A stretch of DNA of 64,000 nucleotides, taken from contig NC_133032.1 of NCBI RefSeq assembly GCF_048771995.1, positions 30,343,501 to 30,407,500 on the forward strand, in the 5' to 3' direction. The number at the start of each line of letters is the position of its first letter. Within the stretch, counting starts at the first letter, position 1. This stretch comes from Taeniopygia guttata (lineage: Eukaryota > Chordata > Aves > Passeriformes > Estrildidae). The position numbers were made by a program, and so were the translations under genes. This document shows, in pieces, positions 28,801 through 40,365 of this stretch. The notes beneath the pieces were generated by a model. The model saw nothing but the letters and a program-made list of their open reading frames with translations, was not told the origin of the DNA and ran no database searches.

Positions 28801-28940
28801 CAAGGAGGGCTGTAGCAAAGGAGAGGAGCTGCATCTCTCTGAAGGCATGTAGCACGTCCCATCCGACACGGCCCAGAGAGGAGTAAAGGCATGAAATTAA
28901 AGACTGCCCATACATCAGCCTGAACATGCTTCTCACTGGG

Positions 28941-29020
28941 AAATAAAAAAATAAAATTTAAAAAAAAAGAATTTTTTTTTTAAAATGGAAATTAAAAAAA
29001 AGAAAAACAACTGAAAAAAT
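28941..29020. repeat. Low-complexity A/T tract
   Basis: Alternating A and T homopolymer runs (AAATAAAAAAATAAAATTT, then eight A's, nine T's and further A runs) over 80 bp. Simple sequence only. Confidence 0.85.
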
Positions 29021-30290
29021 ATTTGAAGTACAATTATTCTCAGAACAGCTGAATACTGAATACTTCAAACAAGACTAAGTTAATTTGGCTGTAATTATTT
29101 AACAACTCACCAACCCCACATATCAGAAAATGGAGTTAATTTATCAGCTATTTTCAAGCAGAACAAAGACTCACCAGCTTCCAGGTAACAGCCCAAGCTG
29201 TTTGGCTCACGTGACCCCGACTGAGCTGTGCACTGCAAACATTATATGCCCAAGCACGGAGACAGAAGAAATTAGAAAACCCCAACCTGTTTACATATTT
29301 ACACACAGGATAATGAAATCAAAAGTTTGGCCAAGAGCAACGGCTTGCACGAGCAACGGCATCACCATCTCTCTCAATGCACTGAAAATGAGGGCAGCAG
29401 CCAGAGCCCCGTCTTATTGCTCCCCAAAAGCCAAGAGAGCCCAAATTCTGGGGGGTCCTAAATACTTGCAAATCATGGCTCCCTGTCCAGCCTGCCCTGT
29501 TATTCCAGCAAGCACCAAGTAGCAAGGCTCAATCATTACTAGCTGCCAGTGCCCACAGCAGTGCCTAAACCCCTCCAAATAGGAAATGTCACTCCAACCC
29601 CTCTATTTTAATAAACGGATTTTCTGTTTTGCACAGTGCAGGGCACAGAGGCTTTTCAGCAGCACAGATCCAGGAGGCTTCCCCAGAGAAGACAGGAAGG
29701 CAGGTGAGCAACCCTGGACCGATGCTTTTTATTTTCACTGGGGTATAAATCCAGCAATGAAGGGTCTTTGTGATCGTCCACGCCAACAGCCCGGTCCGAG
29801 CGGTGGGAAGGATTGCTGGAGAACACGGGAGCATCCCAGTGGGGACGGCTGCTGCCCAAAACCGGGGCAGGCTACGGGAAAAGTGTGAGACAGAAAAGTA
29901 TCAAGTGAGGCGAACAGGCTGCCTGTAAACAGCCAAAAAGATACAGAGAAGCAGCGCCTGTGAAACGAGGATTGCCATTCTTCTTCAGCGGGGATTTACC
30001 GACTCAAACCGCAGGAAGAGAATATACAAAAGAAAGCAGCAGCCCAGCATTTCACCCCTCCCGATTTCGAGGGTTAGGAAACAATCGCACAGCGAAAAAG
30101 TAAACTGTGTCCCAAGATCAAAAACCGCCTTCAAAGCCCAGTCAGACAGGCAAAGCCAGGACACGCTCCTTTCGCTTCTCACCAAACGTATCCTTCCTTC
30201 TCTCTGTTACATAAAGCCCCAAAATATAAACTAAATTGTGAGAACGAGGAGCTGTTGCACCAATGCCGCCCAAACAGCATAAATTTTGCA

Positions 30291-30345
30291 TCACCAGGGA
30301 GGGAAGGGAGGAAAAAAAAAAAAAAAAAGAAAAAGAAAAAAAGCG
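30291..30345 (+). repeat. Purine-only tract bordering the CpG island
   Basis: About 55 bp of nearly pure A and G (GGGAGGGAAGGGAGG, then A17, GAAAAAG), some 240 bp from the GC-rich island. Homopurine tracts beside promoters can exclude nucleosomes; that role is only inferred here. Confidence 0.8.
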
Positions 30346-30579
30346 AAGTTACAAAGACTGAAGAAATTTCCTTTTAATGTTTTATTCACAGCAAAGGGGC
30401 GATGCAGCGGGGGGCGATTCCCCATGCCCTCCCGGGCGACTGAGCCGGCACATCTCGTACTACGGCGGCAGAAAGCGCTGCTCGGATGCCAAGAGGAAAA
30501 CAAAATTCAAGCCAACGCTGCAAGTTTCCCTCCAGAAAGTTAAAAATTCCGGGCAGACCCTGCCGGAGGAAGAAGCGCC

Positions 30580-31780
30580 GATTCCAGCGTTAACTTCCAA
30601 GCCGCCCGCTCGCCCTCCCCCGAGCGCAGCCAGCTCGGCGCGGTGTTTGCGCCGCGGGGCCGGACGCGGGTGTGCGGGGCACGAGCGCTGCCGCGGCCGC
30701 CCGGCGCTCCGCGATGCCAAGTTCGGGAGCGCGGCCCCGTCGGGACGGCGGCGGCACCTGCGGGACACGAACGGCGCCCGGCGGCGAGGGCGGCCCCGGG
30801 GCCGGGCGGGGACAGCGAGCGGGACACGGAGCGCTGCTGCGCGGGCGATCCGCGACCGCCGGCCCCGCTCCGCTTCCCGCGGGGGACTGTCGCCCTCTGG
30901 CCGCCGCCGCTCCGCGGGACCCGCACGAACTCCCGCACCCCGCGCCGGGCACCGGGACGCGGAGAAGTTGTCGGGAAGGCGCCGCTCCGGCCGCTGCCGA
31001 CGGACGCGGCCGCTCACCCACCTGCCTGCGCCGCCGCGGCGGCCCGCGGGGCCCCGGCCGCCGCCGCCAGCACGCAGCAGCTCCACCACAGCAGCCCCCC
31101 GGCCGCCGCCGGCATCGCGCCGCCGCCGCTGCCTCAGCGCCGCCGCTGCCCGGCCGCCGCCATCCCCCGCGCAGCCTCCGCGCTGCCGCCGCCGGCTCCC
31201 AAAAGTTGCCGCCGCCGAGCCGCCGCCCCCAGCGCCGCCCCTCCGCGGGCGCGCCGCGGCGCCGACGGGGCGGCCGTGCCGCTGCCGGGCCGCGGGGCGC
31301 TGCGCCTCCAGCACGCGCGGAGCGGAGCGGCGGGAGCGCGGCGAGGACGAGGAGGAGGAGGAGGAAGGAGCGAGGGGGTGAGGGAGGAGGGGCGGCGGGA
31401 CGGAGCGAGGGGCGGGCGGGGCCGGCGCCGCGCGGGACCGCCCCGCGCCCCCCCCTCCCCTCACGGACGCTCCGCACCTGCGGAGCCGCGCGCGCCCGTG
31501 CCCGCGCGCCGCTCCCGCCCTTCCTCCCCTGAGGGGTCGGCGCGCGCCCCGGGCACCCCCGGCCCGGCCTGAGGGGCGGCCGCGGAAACACCGGCGGGAG
31601 CGGCCCCCAGGGAGCCGGGCCAGGAGGCGGCACCGGCGGCGACCCTGCCCCGGCCGGACCGGGGACACCTCCCGACACAGCCCCCGGAACAGCAGCGGCC
31701 CCAGCTGAGCCCGTCCCGGCGGCGGCCGCCGCTGAAACGTGAAGAGCATCCTGGGCAGCGAGAAGCGCGCCCGGCTCCTC
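30580..31780. promoter_or_regulatory. CpG island, probable promoter of an unidentified transcript
   Basis: About 1.2 kb of very GC-rich DNA with abundant undepleted CpG in an otherwise AT-leaning region. It includes CCG/GCC-rich blocks (31020-31320) and GGAGGA/GGGCGGG blocks (31340-31430). No TATA box stands out. The absence of stops gives long open frames on both strands, but their R/A/P/G-only compositions are typical of CpG islands rather than proteins. A consensus plus-strand splice donor lies downstream at 31932. The likely role is a housekeeping or developmental promoter; the gene is unknown. Confidence 0.8.
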
Positions 31781-31900
31781 TCCGCTGCGGGAACCCCCGT
31801 GCACCTGATCGGACAAGGACAGGGCGTGTCACCCTCCTCCCTGGGTTCTGCCCCAAACGCCCTGCTGCTCCCCTGAACGCTCGCAGCCGCTCAGGCAGCG

Positions 31901-31931
31901 ATGAGCGCCCCAGCTGCGCTCTCAGCACCAC
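31901..31931 (+). other. Candidate end of a first exon with strong splice donor
   Basis: Downstream of the CpG island, CACCACG|GTGAGTG gives a near-perfect 5' splice site with the cut after 31931. An ATG with purine at -3 lies at 31901 and opens 10 codons (MSAPAALSAP) before the donor, so a short first coding exon is possible. A purely 5'UTR exon is just as likely. No matching downstream exon could be assigned, so the gene is not named. Confidence 0.35.
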
Positions 31932-34900
31932 GGTGAGTGCAGGGCTTCCCCGCGCCCAGCCCAGGCGGGTGCGGAGCTTTAGGGTGGAAGGGCTGCAAAG
32001 GAGGGAGACAGGTTCTCAGGGCAGTAGGGCGGGTCGGCAGCACCTCGCAGATCACTCTTCACTGTGCCGCTGGGTGGACTTGGCACTGAAGTAGCTGATG
32101 GGAGCCACGTTTTCCAGCGTGCCTGCAGCTCTGAGAGCACAGAGGTGTAATGGCATCTCCCACCAATGCACTCCCCATCCTGATGTCCCCTGCCAGCCTG
32201 GTGGCAACTCCTGGATGCTCTGGGGACAGCTGCAGTGCCAGGGTCCTGCAAGCATCAGCCCAGTACGCCCCCTCACCACCACCCACCCCAGCACAAGGGT
32301 GAAATGCCAACACTGACGTCCTCCCTTACACATCCTGGGGAACAGTGTCTCATCAAGACTTGTCTTGGAAAGACAGAGACTGAAAATCTCAACATCTCAT
32401 CACAGGTGGGAGACAGCAGCTGCCATTTATCCCTCTTGAGGAGTTGATTGGCATCCTCAGTCGTAACTGAATTCTGTGAGTGCACAAGAGAAAAACACCT
32501 TCAGTTCTTCCCTTCATGTCCCCAAAATGCATACCCTAGGTTTTCAAGCCTGCTTACCCCGATCAAGCCCTTCTGGATCTCACCAACATGAAGGAGCCCT
32601 CCTTGTGCCTTTCCAGCTGTTCTGTGCAGTACTTCCTGGAGTGACTTCCCAGTGATGCTAACAGCTTTACCTGGCACTCCCAAGCAGTTAAGGTGGAAGA
32701 CTGCAGCAGCAAGTGCCTTGCCTCCAACCAGCTCCAGTGGAATGGTTTTCCCATAGGAATTACCCTCAGAGGAATAACCCCAGTCCCTCCAGCCAAACTG
32801 CCTCCTTTCCAGGGAAGCCAGAGGCTTGCATGCCTTTAAAAAAAGAAAAAATATCCCCAAATAGAAATAGTATTTCAAGTGGGATTATTGCTCTTAGGCC
32901 AAAGAGCTGGAAGTTTAGCTGGAACTTATTAGGCAAGCTTTGCAGAAAGGAGGCTGTAAAGAAGGAGGTGTTGTTGCCCTTGGTGCTGCATCCCACTGCC
33001 TGCATCAGCGGTGGCCAAGGGACCGTGAAACTGGCAGGCAGAGGCAGGTGAAAGAAAAGGCAGCCAGGAAGCAGAGCCCTGACATGTAGGGTCTTCAGCC
33101 TCTTTCTTAGGTTTTCCCTGAGAACACCACCTGGGAGAGGCCAGCAGGAGAGGCTGGGAGCCAGCCCGTGCCCTTGCTGAGCAGATTAGCAGCAGTGCTG
33201 ATCATCCCTCCTTGCCACCCCCAGGAAAGAAGCATGATCCCTGCCTGGCGCAGAAATGGATCCAGCGAGAGGCAGTGAGGCGAAACTCACTCAAATATTG
33301 AACTAGAAAAATTTTGCTCGATCTGCCTCTCAGTAAACAGTGACTAATTGCTCTGGCTGGAGTTGCTGTACCTTCTAGATTGGAAGGTGCAGATGGAACA
33401 ACGATAGTGAAGGTTCCTTACCTGACACTGGCGATACATTAATCACGAATGTTTGCTATGCAAATCTTGTCATACAAAGCACTTATTGCTGTTCCCATAC
33501 TGACCTCATGTTTATTTATTACATGAGCTCTTTATTTGAACCTTGTCTGGTCTCTCTTCCCATATAAGCGTATTAGTATGTGGCTTCCAAAGGCTCCCAG
33601 CTGAGAAATTGTAGATTTATTTGTGGCGTGGAGGGATGGCACACGACATGCTGACTGCAATGCAGAACTGAGAGGCTCAGCTCTTACACCAGTGGCTCTT
33701 CATGCAAAATATTCTCACCCCGAGGTCTCTTGCTGGGATGAAGGACACTTTCTAACAGCACGGGGCTGCGACTCTGGGTTTGCTCTGACGCTGCAGTATT
33801 AACCGATGGTTAATGGAGACTGTCAGCCCGAGGAGCCGCACAATAAAACTCTGCTGGGGCTTCTTTAGGGTCCGCTCAGTAAAAGTAAAATTTTACACAG
33901 TGCTTCGTCCTTGGCTTTGTCACCTTTGCCTACCTCCAGAATGATGAGTTGCAAATAGATTTAACTGTGCCGCCAAGTAAGTTGCAAGTGCGCTTTTGAA
34001 TGTGGTGGTGTTTGGGTAGCTGGAGGGATGGGTGTCTTTAAGCACCAAATATTCTCTTGCCAGAGGAGTTTTCTCCATGTGATTTAATGTTGGGCAACAC
34101 TGGCATCCGGTGGGCAGAGGGTTTCCTCCTTAACAGCTTGTGGCAGCTCACTCCCTTGATTTTGTCCTATGGTTCTCAAGATGATCATTAAATGCAATTT
34201 CTACATTAATCTGGGCTTTGTTTTCCCCCTTCCTTCAGTTAGGCTGCAAAGCAGGCAGAACAATGTATTGTCTGTTTAGTGTTTTCTTTTAAACACGCCC
34301 TGCTATACAGTCTGGGATCTTCTGAAGTCAGCTGCCCCTCCATGCTGATCAGTTTTGTTGAGCAGGGACTCTGCCTGCCTCACACCTCAGGCAAGTCTCT
34401 GTTCCTCTCTTGAGCGGGACAGGAAGGGTCTCCATGGTTCCTGCTTCAAACCAAACCCTCCTGTCTGACCTCTCTGGGCCCCTTCCTTGTCCACAGACGT
34501 TAATGGTGCTATTTTACTAGGGGAAACTGTAGAAAAGCCCCCAGAGCCTGAATGAAATCAAATCCCTCTTACACCCCTCAGCCCTCCCTGCCCCTCTCGC
34601 TGTTCTTCTGCTCTCACCTCTGCTTTCAGCTCTTCCCAATGTACCATCATTTTCTGATGCAATTAATTCTTATTGCTTCCAAATCATTAATAAAGCAAGT
34701 AATTAATAGCAGGCCTGACAATGAACCTAGCAATGCCACACTGTGTACTTTTCCTCCTCTTCAGCATCCACCCCTTCCTTAGGATCTCGGCTGGCTTTCC
34801 ATCCATTCGACAACTTGCATGCCCCAGTCAATTTGAAATATTCCTGCCCCCCTAGTATTTCTCTTTTATGGTGCAGTTGTAGCTTTTGCTAATTGTTCAT

Positions 34901-37514
34901 TTAATGACTGTCCTTTTTTTTTTTTTTCCTAAAGCAATATTTTTCTTGAGAAGTTGAATTTAAAAGGGGCCATAAATGACTAATAGTAATTAATAAAAAT
35001 GAAGAAATAATTGGGCAATGTCTTTAAATGTATATGCCTGGAGTCAAATTCCTAAATCACTGTTGCTGTTAGATCAGCTTGGGGTTTTATTCTCCCCTGA
35101 AGGAGCAGCAGTGCCCAAGACTGTCGGGAATACTCCAAGTGATGGAATAACTCTCCAACAACCCCAGGAAGCTGAGGGCTAGGGGTATGTGGTGGACCAT
35201 GCCGGCAGCACATATCTTACTGCTGCTCTGCTCCCTTGCTGACAGGAGGACTGGCTGTGCCAGGGCTAGAGGGGCTTCGGGGACCTGGTGGACAACTTGA
35301 TCCTCTTGAAAAACACCGCCTTTAACCCGTGGAGAGCCCTGCCACTTCCACAAGACTGTTAGAAAGGGATTACACATTTAAGGGCAAGAGAGTTACATTC
35401 AAATAAAAAAAGCAGCAATAAAAGGCTTTTGTGGTTCAGAGCATAAATCAGCCTTTTACTGCTTCCCCTTGCAGTGAGCGCAGCCACAAGCGCCTGACTC
35501 GGGGATTTTTATATCTAGTGGTGAAATATCTGGGGGACAGCAGTGCCAGGGAGCAGGCACAGGACCCTGTGCCTGAGTCAGCACTGCCCAGCCAAGGATG
35601 ATGCAGCATCCTGCTGGCTTCAGGAGGGAGGCTGAGTGTGATGGCATGGAGTCAGGGACGTGATCCCGTCGTGCAAAGCAGGACTTGGAAGTGCACAGAG
35701 ATGGTTTTGAGGGCCACTTCACCCCTGCTCCCCTCTCCGGATGATATTCAACTGCTGGCGGTTTTCCTTTGCCAGTGTAGACTAGCTGAAACTCAGATCC
35801 ATCGCCCCAGCTCATTACAAGGTCACGTTTTACAAAGTAGCACAGCCACCCTAACCAAATGTGTGCTGGCTAATTGCCTTCGGTGTGAAATTAGGTTTGT
35901 GGTTTCTGTGGGGTCAAGTGTGGCTTCCTCCTCTCCTCCACAACCTCCTTGGTTGTGTTCCCAGTCGCTGATGAGCATTTGATGTGCAGAAAAGACCTCA
36001 GTTTGCAGCCAGAAACACACATTCCAAAGCCCTGGCTTTGCCTACACCCAGGATGGTGCAGAGGCAGGAGGACTGGAGAAGCTGGGACGTAGCAGAGCAG
36101 AAAATGCCTCATGGGGCTGAACCTCAGCAGGCAGTTTGGGAGCTGTCAGGCAGGGTAGGTATGAATGCCCTACAGGCAGGGCATTAGGTCAACATGTCAC
36201 TTGGTTTCCACTGCTCCTTGTAATGCCAAGGGGGACAGAGCTGGCCACTGGGACACTGACCAGCTCTGGGTCCTCCCTTGCTGGACCAAAGGGTGTATGC
36301 AGCACAGCAGTAAATTGTTCAGCTGAAAGCATGGGAGAACTTGTGCCTTGCACTGCAGCATCTTATGTCATTTAACAAAGCAAGCGTGTGTCAGCTGTGG
36401 TGACAGAGATGCTCCTTGTCAGCTGTGCTGAGCGAGAAGCCCTGGTCCATTAGGCAACACGTGCCAGAGTGCACAAAGCTGGAAGCAGGCATCTCTGCAC
36501 AGAGTGAGCCACCCTGAAACAAATACAAACACTTGGTGTGACAGAAATATTCTGTTGGGTCTCCTCTTGCCTGCCAGCACAGCCTCATACGTGACAAGCA
36601 GCCAAAAGCCCATGCAAGAAGAAAGCTTGTGCAAGAAAAAATGAATTCTCACCTGCAAACAGCTGAGACCCTTGGAAATACCTACTAGCCCACCTCAAAC
36701 TGATGTCAGGACAATGATGGGTGCTTCTTTATAGGTGCAAGCTTTTCAGTTCCCACCTGGAGAAGCAGAAGGAAAAATACAGGCTCCATATATGCACAGC
36801 CAGGCGAGCAGCTCTTTGGAAGTCCATGGCCTTTGAAGATAGCTGTGGTGAACATCTGTGGGGAGAAAGAGTGGCATGGGGGTGTCCCACCTCCTCCATC
36901 TCCTGCAGAGATTCCCTGCTGCGTGGCCCAGATCCCCAGCTCCACATTTCCAGAAGTGGGACCTACAGTGGGAGCAGTGTGGAGCTCAGCTGTGTTTGCA
37001 GCACTTCAGAGATGAGATCATAACCCCAGAGGCAGAGCAGAGTTGAGTTCCAGGTAGGCAGGGAGATGTGAGCTCAGCCACTCACCGGGGACAGTTAATC
37101 CAGCATCAGCACTGGGCCCATTGTGGGGTGGTGTAATGCACTACTTTGTCTTTTCTTTTGTGTCTGTGGGGTTTTTTTCAGAATTATTGTTTGAAGAGTA
37201 ACAAAAATTCCCCTGAAGCACAAAGAAGAGTACTCTGGGAACCTGAAAGAAGCCACCCAATTAGATAATAGAAAAAATATCTTATAAAGACAAAATTGCA
37301 GAAGCAGTCAATACAACACAGGCTTTGTAATTGTATTTTATGTAACTAAAGGCTGGTCTCAAGAAACATTTTACACCATACTTGGGTTTTAGTGGTGTTT
37401 ATATCTCATTCATAGCAAAAAGATTTAAGTACACTCTCAGTTATTGTAAGAGTCCTAAAACAGGTCTATGTTGTCCACTCTGAATTAGAGTATCCTATTC
37501 GCCTTTCTGGGTGG
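31932..37514. other. Gene-free stretch downstream of the CpG island
   Basis: Starts with the splice donor at 31932 and could be a first intron. It is mixed-composition unique sequence. The block 33.26-33.70 kb has no repeat character and includes an octamer ATGCAAAT (33458-33465) and many TAAT/TTATTT motifs, so it is a candidate conserved element. No exon is supported. Confidence 0.5.
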
Positions 37515-37539
37515 TTTTTTTTTTTTTTTTTTTTTTTTT
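37515..37539 (-). repeat. Poly-T tract, 25 bp
   Basis: 25 consecutive T's, 60 bp upstream of the CR1 3' end at 37600. CR1 elements end in short ATTCTATG-type repeats rather than poly-A, so the two are probably independent. Confidence 0.9.
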
Positions 37540-37599
37540 GGTCCTTCTCCTGTATATATCAAACTCCTTGGCAACCTCCTTTTCCAAGGGCCTTACATT

Positions 37600-37785
37600 T
37601 CACAGAATCATAGAATAGTTAGGTTGGATTTAAAGGTACTTTCAAACCCCCTGCAATGAGCAGGGACATTTTCAACTAGATCAGGTTGCTCAGAAGCCCA
37701 TCCAACCTGACCCTGAATGTTTCCAGGGCTGGGGCGTCCACCACCTCTCTGGGAAACCTGTGCCAGAGCCTCACCACCCTCATTC
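37600..37785 (-). mobile_element. CR1 LINE 3'-end fragment
   Basis: The plus strand reads CACAGAATCATAGAATAG, then a TTGGATTTAAAGG-type block, a CCCCTGCAATGAGCAGGGACA block, CATCCAACCTGACCCTGAA, and CTGTGCCAGAGCCTCACCACCCTC. This is the reverse complement of the well-known 3' end of avian CR1 retroposons, so the element is on the minus strand with its 3' terminus near 37600. It is 5'-truncated, as most CR1 copies are. Several mismatches to the remembered consensus suggest moderate age. Confidence 0.92.
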
Positions 37786-40252
37786 ATTCAGCCCACATGC
37801 AAAAACATGGTCATTTTTGTTTCCTTCCCAACTCATACATGACATCCAAGCACAGAATTCTCTTGCCTAGTGCTCTCTCACTCATCCTTCTTTCCCACCT
37901 CTCCCCTACCTTCTCTGTGATTCTGGTGGTGTGTCTCACATCTGAAGCCAAACTCCTCTCAGCTCAATGATTTCCTGCCATAGTTCATGTCTTCTTCCTT
38001 TTTAAAAATAGAGGAACATCCTCCCAAGTGGCATTGAGCAACATGCAATAAAGAAAATGTAGAGGTTACCCACTTGATACCGAGGAGTTTCTGCTTCTTT
38101 CTTTCTTCTTCCTGTTGTTGGATGATACTTCAGTCTGGTGCTGACTTCTCAAGCCACACAGTACAAGCACATCAACATACTAATAATATTTGCATTTGCT
38201 TATGGGTGGCTCAGTTTTGTGAGGTGACAGAAGGCAATACCAGCCATGGTTCAGCATTATCATGCTAAAGGCTGTCAGTAATGGGGCTGGGGTACCTCAC
38301 ACATGGTCAAAGTACCCCCCTCTTTACAACATGTTCAAGATTGCATCTGAAAAATTTTAAGGGGGACTAAAGGATACCCACCCATTCTTCAGAGCACATT
38401 TGAAGCTCCCAGTCATAATTACTTACAAAGCAGTTTCTCAAGCCTTTTTTTTTAAAGAAGTCTTCCTATGGAAAATTCATTTATACAGCACAAATTGTGT
38501 CTATAAATAATAGACACTCCAGCTCACCTGCCTCTTTACATTTCTATAGGCAATGCAAGCTCTACTTATAACAAAGTAGAGCAAATTAATGCTGCTGCAT
38601 TATCAGCACACATCCCCTGTCTGGCACAATTTGCTGGATAGTCCCGTTTGCCTGATAAGTCATTGTTTCTATAGCAATCCTGACAGGAAGAGTTTCCCAT
38701 TGTGCTCAAGGAAAAGGGCACTCCCAAGACCACAGTAGCTTTATTAGTTCTAAATACCTTACAAATAGAGTCTGGTTATCAAAATTGGTTTCCAGAAGTC
38801 ACCATGATTTCAAGCTTTGCTGTTAACACGCCCAGGACGAGATGTTCGGTCGCTCACAGGGGACCAGCCCATTGGCTTAGAAGCTCACACTGGATTGATT
38901 TGTAGGAATGCACCAGTCAGATCCTTCCAGGTTGCTGTTGCCATGTGAAATAGTTCTGTTATTCTAAATTTTCCATTTAGCTGTAGCAGTTGTGAAGCTG
39001 CCGAGGTGAGCAGAAGCACTCAATAACTTAGCAGACTGCACCAAAGAGGATTTACAGCCCAACTTGTTATAAACTCAGGGACTGAACTCACTTCTCCTCA
39101 CCTGAGTGGCAAGGGCAGGAGTGATGAGGCTGAGGTGGTATCTGGGGGTGTGGGCACTGCTTGGCAGGTGGTTCCCATGGAGGTGCTTTTCCTTGCAGGA
39201 CACCCCCTCCTTGCCTTCCCTGGGGCCGGAGCCCACCAGGAACCACGGCACGAAGCCAAGTGGCATTTCAGGGTGCTGCTGCCAAGGCAAGGGCAAAACT
39301 TCTGCTGGCAGGCCAGCAGCAGGCAGCAGGCCAGTGGGTCACCTTCTCTGCAGGAAGCCATGCAAGTGTGCCCAAATTTTCCTGTTCTTGCCTTCTTCTT
39401 TTTAATTTTTTTCTTCTTTGCTGGAATCTAGCCATTTGCAAGGTGAATGCTATCTTCTTGCACTACTTTTTTGTTTTGTTTTGTTTTAAAAGTATGCACT
39501 TGAAAAATAAACTTTCAGCAAGTACTAGGTACTATATAAACCTTTTTATTAAGGTTTAAGATCGATTTTCATATTTATTTTTTTAAATTAAAAAATACTT
39601 TTAAATAAAAAATACTGTTACTACTTTTCTGACTATTTGGTGATCAGGGAAAAAAAAAAGAAGACTACTTCAAATTATGACAAAGGTCCCACCCCCCTGA
39701 CAAGACTAAACAAAAGAACAGATTTGGCATGAACACTCACAGGAATTGATGCTGATGCTTTTTTGGACTTTTTTTGATGTGCAGAGGGTCTGGCATGTTC
39801 TTCACAAAGATGTCATTTCATAGCTCTTTCACTGAAAAAGGGCAAAGGAAGGTGTAGGAGAAATCACAGCACTTTCACATTTCTCCACAGCTTCCCAGCT
39901 TATAAGAGTACTTGCAGAAGGAATAAAAGGATTTGTTTTATTTAATTTTTCTCCCTCCCATTTTTTTCCCTATCATGTCTAGTGTAGAAATTTTTCTCAG
40001 TAAGTTGAGATAAAAATAAAAGGTACTAGCAATTTATTTTATCTTGATAGACTAAAAGTGATTCAAATTCAGAAATAATCCCTTTTTCAGGTTAAAATAA
40101 CAATGCCATTGGAAGATCACCCATGGAAAAAAAAAAAAATTATCCCCAAACACCCCGTTCTGATTTGGAGTAACTCTCCTACAAAGGGAAAGCTCCTGTT
40201 TTTTCACCCCACAAGACATCCAGTTCTCCCACAGCCTTCTTAAATTCCTAGC

Positions 40253-40365
40253 CACAGAATGGTTTGTGCTGGAAGGGACCTGAGAGCCCCTCTGACCCCA
40301 ACCCCACAAACACGGACACCTGCCACCAGATCAGGCTGCCCAGAGCCACGTCCACCATGGCCTGC
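40253..40365 (-). mobile_element. Degraded CR1 LINE 3'-end fragment
   Basis: The plus strand shows CACAGAATGGTTTGTGCTGG, then AAGGGACCTGAGAGCCCCTC, and later CACCAGATCAGGCTGCCCAG. These are the reverse complement of the CR1 3' end. The copy is shorter and more diverged than the one at 37.6 kb; similarity fades after about 40365, although a CCTTGAATCC block near 40385 may still belong to it. Orientation is minus. Confidence 0.8.

Larger units (their letters stand above)
1..30290. other. 30-kb stretch without a recognisable gene
   Basis: Open frames are short or have low-information compositions, and none resembles a known exon with flanking splice sites. Contents seen are homopolymer and A-rich tracts (listed separately), GC-richer patches at 15.6-15.9, 18.9-19.3, 27.5-27.9 and 28.35-28.7 kb, and non-repetitive AT-rich blocks rich in TAAT motifs (e.g. 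8.03-8.18 and 13.9-14.15 kb). Intergenic DNA or a long intron are both possible. I found no rRNA or tRNA gene. Confidence 0.6.

Noticed and set aside
28338..28892. 184-aa minus-strand open frame in a GC-rich patch
   Set aside because: Several long frames overlap on both strands in the same patch, as expected from composition; no recognisable motif or splice pattern.
30377..31816. Very long open frames on both strands (up to 429 aa) in the CpG island
   Set aside because: Overlapping frames in several phases are all open because GC-rich DNA lacks stop codons. Translations are almost only R, A, P and G with no domain signature, and no in-frame splice continuation could be defended.
37515..37785. 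Poly-T plus CR1 fragment as one retroposon
   Set aside because: CR1 elements do not end in poly-A, and 60 bp of unrelated sequence separates the two.
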